From G039029935 sp039029935 (lineage in GTDB: Bacteria; Chloroflexota; Anaerolineae; Caldilineales; Caldilineaceae), in assembly GCA_039029935.1 (NCBI GenBank), contig JBCCFC010000557.1, forward strand, positions 1 through 8,639: a stretch of DNA of 8,639 bases, in the 5' to 3' direction. The translations under genes and the position numbers were made by a program. Position 1 is the first letter of the stretch; each line of letters opens with the position of its first letter. Of this stretch, positions 4,948 through 8,639 are shown one piece after another. Below the pieces are notes generated by a model that ran no database searches, was not told where the DNA came from, and worked only from the letters and a program-made list of their open reading frames with translations.

Positions 4948-4980
4948 GTTGTTCGCAATTCATCTGAGAGGAACAAATGA
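4942..4980 (+). CDS. Short upstream ORF overlapping the ATPase start (ATGA)
   Basis: ATG 4942 opens a 12-residue ORF (MAVVRNSSERNK) whose TGA (4978-4980) overlaps the downstream ATG (4977-4979) as ATGA, a classic arrangement for termination-reinitiation. The main gene also has its own Shine-Dalgarno (GAGAGG, 4966-4971) inside this ORF. Translation of the ORF is unproven. Confidence 0.3.
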   Translation: MAVVRNSSERNK

Positions 4981-6533
4981 AATTTTTTAATACGGCAGGC
5001 CCCTGTTTCCCTGAAGATCACTACATGTTGCCAGCAACAGAGCGGCTGGAGGCATTTGAAATAAACCGATTGATTCAAAAAAAACAGTATTTTGTCGTTC
5101 ATGCACCGCGTCAAACAGGTAAAACAACATCAATGCTGAGTCTAGCACGAGAACTGACAGAATCGGGCAGATACATCAGTGTTGTACTGTCAATGGAAGT
5201 AGGGACACCTTATTCCAACCAGCCTTTGGAAGCAGAACGCAATATCATTAGTGAATGGGAATACTCTATTCGTACCCAATTACCCGAGGAGCTTCATCCA
5301 GAAGCTTGGAAGCCAGATGAGTCAGATCGGAATTTGATTAACGTGTTTCTAAGTAAGTGGACGCTTAATGCATCGCGTCCGCTTGTCATTTTTCTTGATG
5401 AAATTGATGCTCTAGAGGACAAAGCTTTGATTGCAGCCCTCCGCCAGTTACGTTCGGGTTATTACCGTCGCCCAAAAGGATTCCCACTCTCACTGGCTGT
5501 CATTGGACTCCGAGATGTGCGTGATTACAAAGTGAAATCTGGTGGTAAAGATCGACTAAACTCACCAAGCCCATTTAATATTGCTGTACGCTCAATCACA
5601 TTGCGAAACTTTACTGAAGAGGAAGTCAACACGCTGCTCCGGCAACACACGAATGCAACAGGACAGATATTTACACCGGAAGCGATGGCACAAATTTACC
5701 ATCTATCACAAGGGCAACCTTGGTTGGTGAATTCGCTGGCTGCTCTTTGTGTTGATGAACTGGTTCGAGATGAGACACAACCAATCTTACTATCGCATGT
5801 CAACGAGGCCAAAGAGGAAATTATTCAACGGCGTCACACCCACCTAGATTCATTGGCCGACAAGCTACAAGAGCCACGTGTCCGTCATGTCATCGAGCCA
5901 CTCATGGCAGGCCACATATTGCAATCCGTTCCTCGGGATGACATTGATTATGTCACTGATTTGGGCTTGGTCAAACAGGAAAATGGCAGTGGACTTCTAA
6001 TTGCTAACCCCATTTATAAAGAAGTGTTGCCTCGCGAATTGGCAAGTGTCCCCCAGTCGTCTCTACCCAGCATCCAGCCTACATGGCTCAACACTGACGG
6101 TTCACTCAACCCAGAAAAACTGCTCAATGCCTTTCTCAATTTTTGGCGCAGACACGGACAACCACTTCTAGAGAGCGCACCCTATCATGAAATTGCACCC
6201 CATTTGGTGATGATGGCCTTTCTTCATCGGGTGGTCAATGGTGAAGGGTGGCTCGACAGAGAGTATGCTATCGGCATGGGGCGCATGGACATGTGCCTGT
6301 ATTATCGTGATTTGTGCATGGGGATGGAGCTAAAGGTCTGGCGTGATGGCAAGAAAGACCCGCTTAATGATGGGCTGGAACAACTGGAAGGGTATCTCAA
6401 CGGGCTAGGATTGGAGACGGGGTGGCTGGTGATTTTTGACCAACGAAGTGGGTTGCCGGATATTAGCGAGCGGACGACGACTGAGATGGAGGTGACGCCG
6501 AATGGGAAGACGGTGACGGTGATTCGAGCGTGA
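4977..6533 (+). CDS. AAA ATPase fused to a C-terminal PD-(D/E)XK nuclease domain
   Basis: The 518-residue protein begins with a family-typical lead-in (FNTAGP, PEDHYMLP) followed by Walker A APRQTGKTT (43-51), whose first Gly is replaced by Ala. Walker B is VIFLDEID (137-144, D141 and E142), and AVIGLRD (174-180) is a sensor-1-like strand. The lid ends in LSQGQPWLVNSLA (243-255). After a linker (about 355-385) comes a PD-(D/E)XK domain: D438 in GRMDMCL, E451-x-K453 in MELKVW, and Q469/Y473 in LEQLEGY. Active-site residues of both halves are intact, so it is predicted to be an ATP-dependent nuclease or sensor-effector. Similar ATPase-nuclease fusions are abundant in Chloroflexota, Cyanobacteria and Bacteroidota, but their biological role is poorly defined. 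GAGAGG lies 5 bases before the ATG. It is the first gene of the plus-strand operon. The start and the family assignment are both secure; the function is inference. Confidence 0.9.
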   Translation: MKFFNTAGPCFPEDHYMLPATERLEAFEINRLIQKKQYFVVHAPRQTGKTTSMLSLARELTESGRYISVVLSMEVGTPYSNQPLEAERNIISEWEYSIRTQLPEELHPEAWKPDESDRNLINVFLSKWTLNASRPLVIFLDEIDALEDKALIAALRQLRSGYYRRPKGFPLSLAVIGLRDVRDYKVKSGGKDRLNSPSPFNIAVRSITLRNFTEEEVNTLLRQHTNATGQIFTPEAMAQIYHLSQGQPWLVNSLAALCVDELVRDETQPILLSHVNEAKEEIIQRRHTHLDSLADKLQEPRVRHVIEPLMAGHILQSVPRDDIDYVTDLGLVKQENGSGLLIANPIYKEVLPRELASVPQSSLPSIQPTWLNTDGSLNPEKLLNAFLNFWRRHGQPLLESAPYHEIAPHLVMMAFLHRVVNGEGWLDREYAIGMGRMDMCLYYRDLCMGMELKVWRDGKKDPLNDGLEQLEGYLNGLGLETGWLVIFDQRSGLPDISERTTTEMEVTPNGKTVTVIRA

Positions 6534-6579
6534 ACGTAACACGAGCATCCTACCCGTTGTAATTATAGAGGAGTAGCAA

Positions 6580-7245
6580 ATGCCAAGAAAAATCAATGCA
6601 AAAGATGTGACATTAGACGATCTGAAAAAGCAATTTGGTCTGCACATGACCGAAACGGTTGAGTTTTTTGATGAGTGGCAGTCAAATTTGCCCGAGATTA
6701 GCGATGAGGATAAGCGAATATTAGATAAAACTCGTGCAGGCTATCTCAATTTGGTTGAGCATCCACCCATTATCGAGGATACAATTAAACTAGCGATCTT
6801 GTCACCGTTGCTACTTCTTGCCAATTTCTATCTACAGCCCTTTCGGATGCAGTCTGAAAAGCCCATCCAGCTATCAACGACAGACGATGATGCTGATAAA
6901 AATGAGGATGAATTGTTGATTGAGGGCAAAATTGATGTTCTGATTCTAAGAGAACACCTCTGGGTAATGGTCATTGAGTCCAAACGCCCCGCCTACTCGC
7001 TGGAATCTGGGTTTGCGCAAATGTTATCGTATATGTTGGCAAGCCCTAATCTGGAGAAAGGCGAGCCAAATTATGGCATGATTACAAATGGCGGGAGTTT
7101 CATTTTTGTCAAGGTCGCACATAATACAGAGGGGCTGCGGTATGCGACCTCACGGCCATTTGCGTTACGGACGCCGGGGAATGAGTTGTATGTGGTGTTG
7201 CAGATTTTGAAACGGTTGAGTGAGATTTTGTTCACACCAGAGTAG
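6580..7245 (+). CDS. Stand-alone HsdR-N-like PD-(D/E)XK nuclease
   Basis: The 221-residue protein resembles the N-terminal nuclease domain of type I restriction R subunits without the helicase. E67 (EDTIK helix), D119 in EGKIDVLI, E133-x-K135 in VIESKRP and Q147/Y151 in FAQMLSY supply a full PD-(D/E)XK set. GEPNYGMITNGGSFIFVKV (161-179) is the typical following strand pair. An acidic insertion (about 101-113, DDDADKNEDE) precedes the catalytic Asp. GAGGAG (6568-6573) lies 6 bases before the ATG. It follows the ATPase-nuclease gene by 46 bases and precedes the next gene by 21, so it is probably the second gene of one operon. No methyltransferase or specificity subunit is in view, so this is not an ordinary restriction system as far as can be seen. 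A DNA target is likely but unproven. Confidence 0.88.
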   Translation: MPRKINAKDVTLDDLKKQFGLHMTETVEFFDEWQSNLPEISDEDKRILDKTRAGYLNLVEHPPIIEDTIKLAILSPLLLLANFYLQPFRMQSEKPIQLSTTDDDADKNEDELLIEGKIDVLILREHLWVMVIESKRPAYSLESGFAQMLSYMLASPNLEKGEPNYGMITNGGSFIFVKVAHNTEGLRYATSRPFALRTPGNELYVVLQILKRLSEILFTPE

Positions 7246-7266
7246 TGCAAGGAATAACCAGACATC

Positions 7267-8639
7267 ATGAAAGTTTACCAAACCGCTGAACGACCAGACC
7301 CGCGTATCCGCACACAGTATGTCGATGCGGCACTCGATGTGTTCGAGACGGTGCGTGAAACGGGTCAAGGCCAGATGATTTTTCTCAATGGATATGATGG
7401 TAGTGGTGAGAGTGAAACATTACAAGAGTTTGGGAAACATCTGACTGCAAGGGTTGGTAATCAGTATGCCAAACGCATCATCAACCTGCGCTTTGACAAT
7501 GGTACACTTTCGCATGATCGCGACTTTAATATGTCCTCAGCGGTGCAACTTATTAATGGATTGCTGCCTTTGACGCTGATGGGCGACCCGAGCAAGTTGG
7601 CTGAAAATCTAGTAACAATGCTCACGGCTATCATCGATTCCTCTGCGACTATTCAAGAATGGATGAACGCGCAAACAACCATAAATAACGTTGAGCCAAC
7701 TAGAGATAGCACTGCAAACGGGATTGAAGCGTTTGAGATGTTACTCCGCAAAGCGAGTCAAGAAGGCTCCATTCCTTTGGTTCTCCTTATTGATAATTTT
7801 GATGAAGCAAAAGATTCACTACTATATCATTTGACAACCCATGTGAAGCTATTATTGCGTGATACACCCATGTTGTGGGTTGTTACGGTAAAAGATGGGC
7901 CAAACGTTCTTCCCCAATTCGATCTTCACGCCAATGAAGATGACCAATTAAGCAAAGTTTTCTCTGTTGCACAGAGTTTTTGTGTGCCAAGCAAAATCGG
8001 TGGGCAAACGACAACACCGCTAGGACAATGGTGGACATTAGAGGATATGACATTGGCAGAGGTTGGCGAATGGGTGGGGTATGCTGCCCCTGATGTACCG
8101 CGGGTTCTGTATGAGGTAACACATGGCAACCCAGATCAAGTGAACATGTGGTGGGCAAAATGGACAAAGAGTAAGGCTCCTTGGTGGGCCAAGGAGTACC
8201 ATTCAGATTACAACCAAAACTGGGTAGTAAGACCGGAGCGACGGACGTATAAATGGCGATTTCTTGGCAATGTGGATAAAACTGTTTTACAACAGATTCA
8301 CAGATATGTAGAAACACATCTTGAATATCTATGTAAGCACACAAATTCAGATGTTAATCCCTCACAACTTGAATATCGGCAACAACAGTTGGCCTTGGGT
8401 GCGCAGGAGGGGCGAACCTTTACAGCCACAGCCCTTGCCCAAATTTTTGAAGGTGATCATAACGAAACCGCTAATGAATTTTATCATTTTCTGGATAATG
8501 TACTGGTTATATCAGAGGACAATCCCAATGGACTGCTGGTTAAAGAAGAGTCAATAGAAATTATTGATGAGCCAATTGAAAATACTCAAACAACCAAGCA
8601 GGATAATCTACACGTAGAAAGTCCAAAATCCAAAACAAC
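7267..8639 (+). CDS. AAA/STAND-like protein with degenerate P-loop, C-terminus cut by window edge
   Basis: The frame is open for 457 codons from ATG 7267 to the right edge; an in-frame TAA at 7255 rules out an earlier start. The N-terminus is helical, then FLNGYDGSGESET (39-51) occupies the P-loop position, but the invariant Lys is Glu48. LVLLIDNFDEA (171-181) is a Walker-B-like strand with D176, and LWVVTVKD (204-211) resembles sensor 1. WWTLEDMTLAEVGEW (255-269) to THGNP (285-289) matches the lid region of such ATPases. A Trp-rich stretch (ten Trp between 255 and 330) leads into a winged-helix-like segment (about 335-432) and a polar, low-complexity tail (about 436-457) that looks like a linker to further domains. 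The ribosome-binding site is poor (AAGGA 13 bases away). It probably acts with the two upstream nucleases, as regulator or sensor (inference). It may have lost ATP hydrolysis. Confidence 0.8.
   Translation, partial: MKVYQTAERPDPRIRTQYVDAALDVFETVRETGQGQMIFLNGYDGSGESETLQEFGKHLTARVGNQYAKRIINLRFDNGTLSHDRDFNMSSAVQLINGLLPLTLMGDPSKLAENLVTMLTAIIDSSATIQEWMNAQTTINNVEPTRDSTANGIEAFEMLLRKASQEGSIPLVLLIDNFDEAKDSLLYHLTTHVKLLLRDTPMLWVVTVKDGPNVLPQFDLHANEDDQLSKVFSVAQSFCVPSKIGGQTTTPLGQWWTLEDMTLAEVGEWVGYAAPDVPRVLYEVTHGNPDQVNMWWAKWTKSKAPWWAKEYHSDYNQNWVVRPERRTYKWRFLGNVDKTVLQQIHRYVETHLEYLCKHTNSDVNPSQLEYRQQQLALGAQEGRTFTATALAQIFEGDHNETANEFYHFLDNVLVISEDNPNGLLVKEESIEIIDEPIENTQTTKQDNLHVESPKSKT

Noticed and set aside
6400..7380. 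Visibly more G-rich codons at the ends of the two nuclease genes and the start of the third gene
   Set aside because: The shift is only an impression by eye; without computed composition I cannot call it a transfer boundary.
7883..8344. 153-codon minus-strand ORF and a plus-strand ORF at 8321-8557
   Set aside because: Both are shadows of the 457-codon frame that runs through the region with AAA-like motifs.
1..8639. CRISPR arrays, tRNA genes, insertion sequences or attachment sites
   Set aside because: No regularly spaced repeats, tRNA-like cloverleaf or transposase was seen on either strand.

Overview
The window looks like a stretch of chromosome from a mid-GC bacterium, most plausibly a member of the Chloroflexota. 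That assignment is an inference from gene content (a lineage-style cluster of uncharacterised membrane proteins, an ATPase fused to a PD-(D/E)XK nuclease, near-leaderless promoters). No rRNA or marker gene fixes the taxonomy.

Layout. From 1 to 4751 everything is on the minus strand; from 4977 to the right edge everything is on the plus strand. Reading the minus strand from its divergent promoter at about 4870, the genes are: a Nif3-like dinuclear metal protein (4751-3999), a small membrane-anchored CxxCH haem-binding protein (3960-3520), a 524-base leader/intergenic region, argJ of arginine biosynthesis (2995-1760), a terminator, and then a new promoter. That promoter drives three uncharacterised genes: an 85-residue protein, a 243-residue protein with a C-terminal membrane anchor, and a polytopic membrane protein cut by the left edge.

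The argJ leader is the most intriguing regulatory region. On the minus strand it has a good promoter (TTGCCA-17-TACAAT), a possible 19-codon leader peptide with clustered Arg codons (AGA GTG AGG AGG), a hairpin inside that ORF, a 23-bp terminator with a U-run, and a second 17-bp hairpin that hides a near-perfect Shine-Dalgarno complement, all before argJ. In all three hairpins the non-Watson-Crick pairs are G-U only when read as minus-strand RNA. This fits an RNA-based arginine attenuator, but a terminator of the upstream operon or a separate small RNA is also possible.

The plus-strand part is an accessory, possibly defence-related, operon. It encodes an AAA ATPase fused to a PD-(D/E)XK nuclease (518 aa), a small stand-alone HsdR-N-like PD-(D/E)XK nuclease (221 aa), and a further AAA/STAND-like protein whose P-loop Lys is replaced by Glu; the last runs off the right edge. 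No methyltransferase or helicase accompanies the nucleases in view. The intergenic region between the divergent operons has two extended -10 promoters, two CATGCATGG copies that could be operators, an iterated 8-mer inverted repeat and a short upstream ORF ending in an ATGA overlap with the first ATPase gene.
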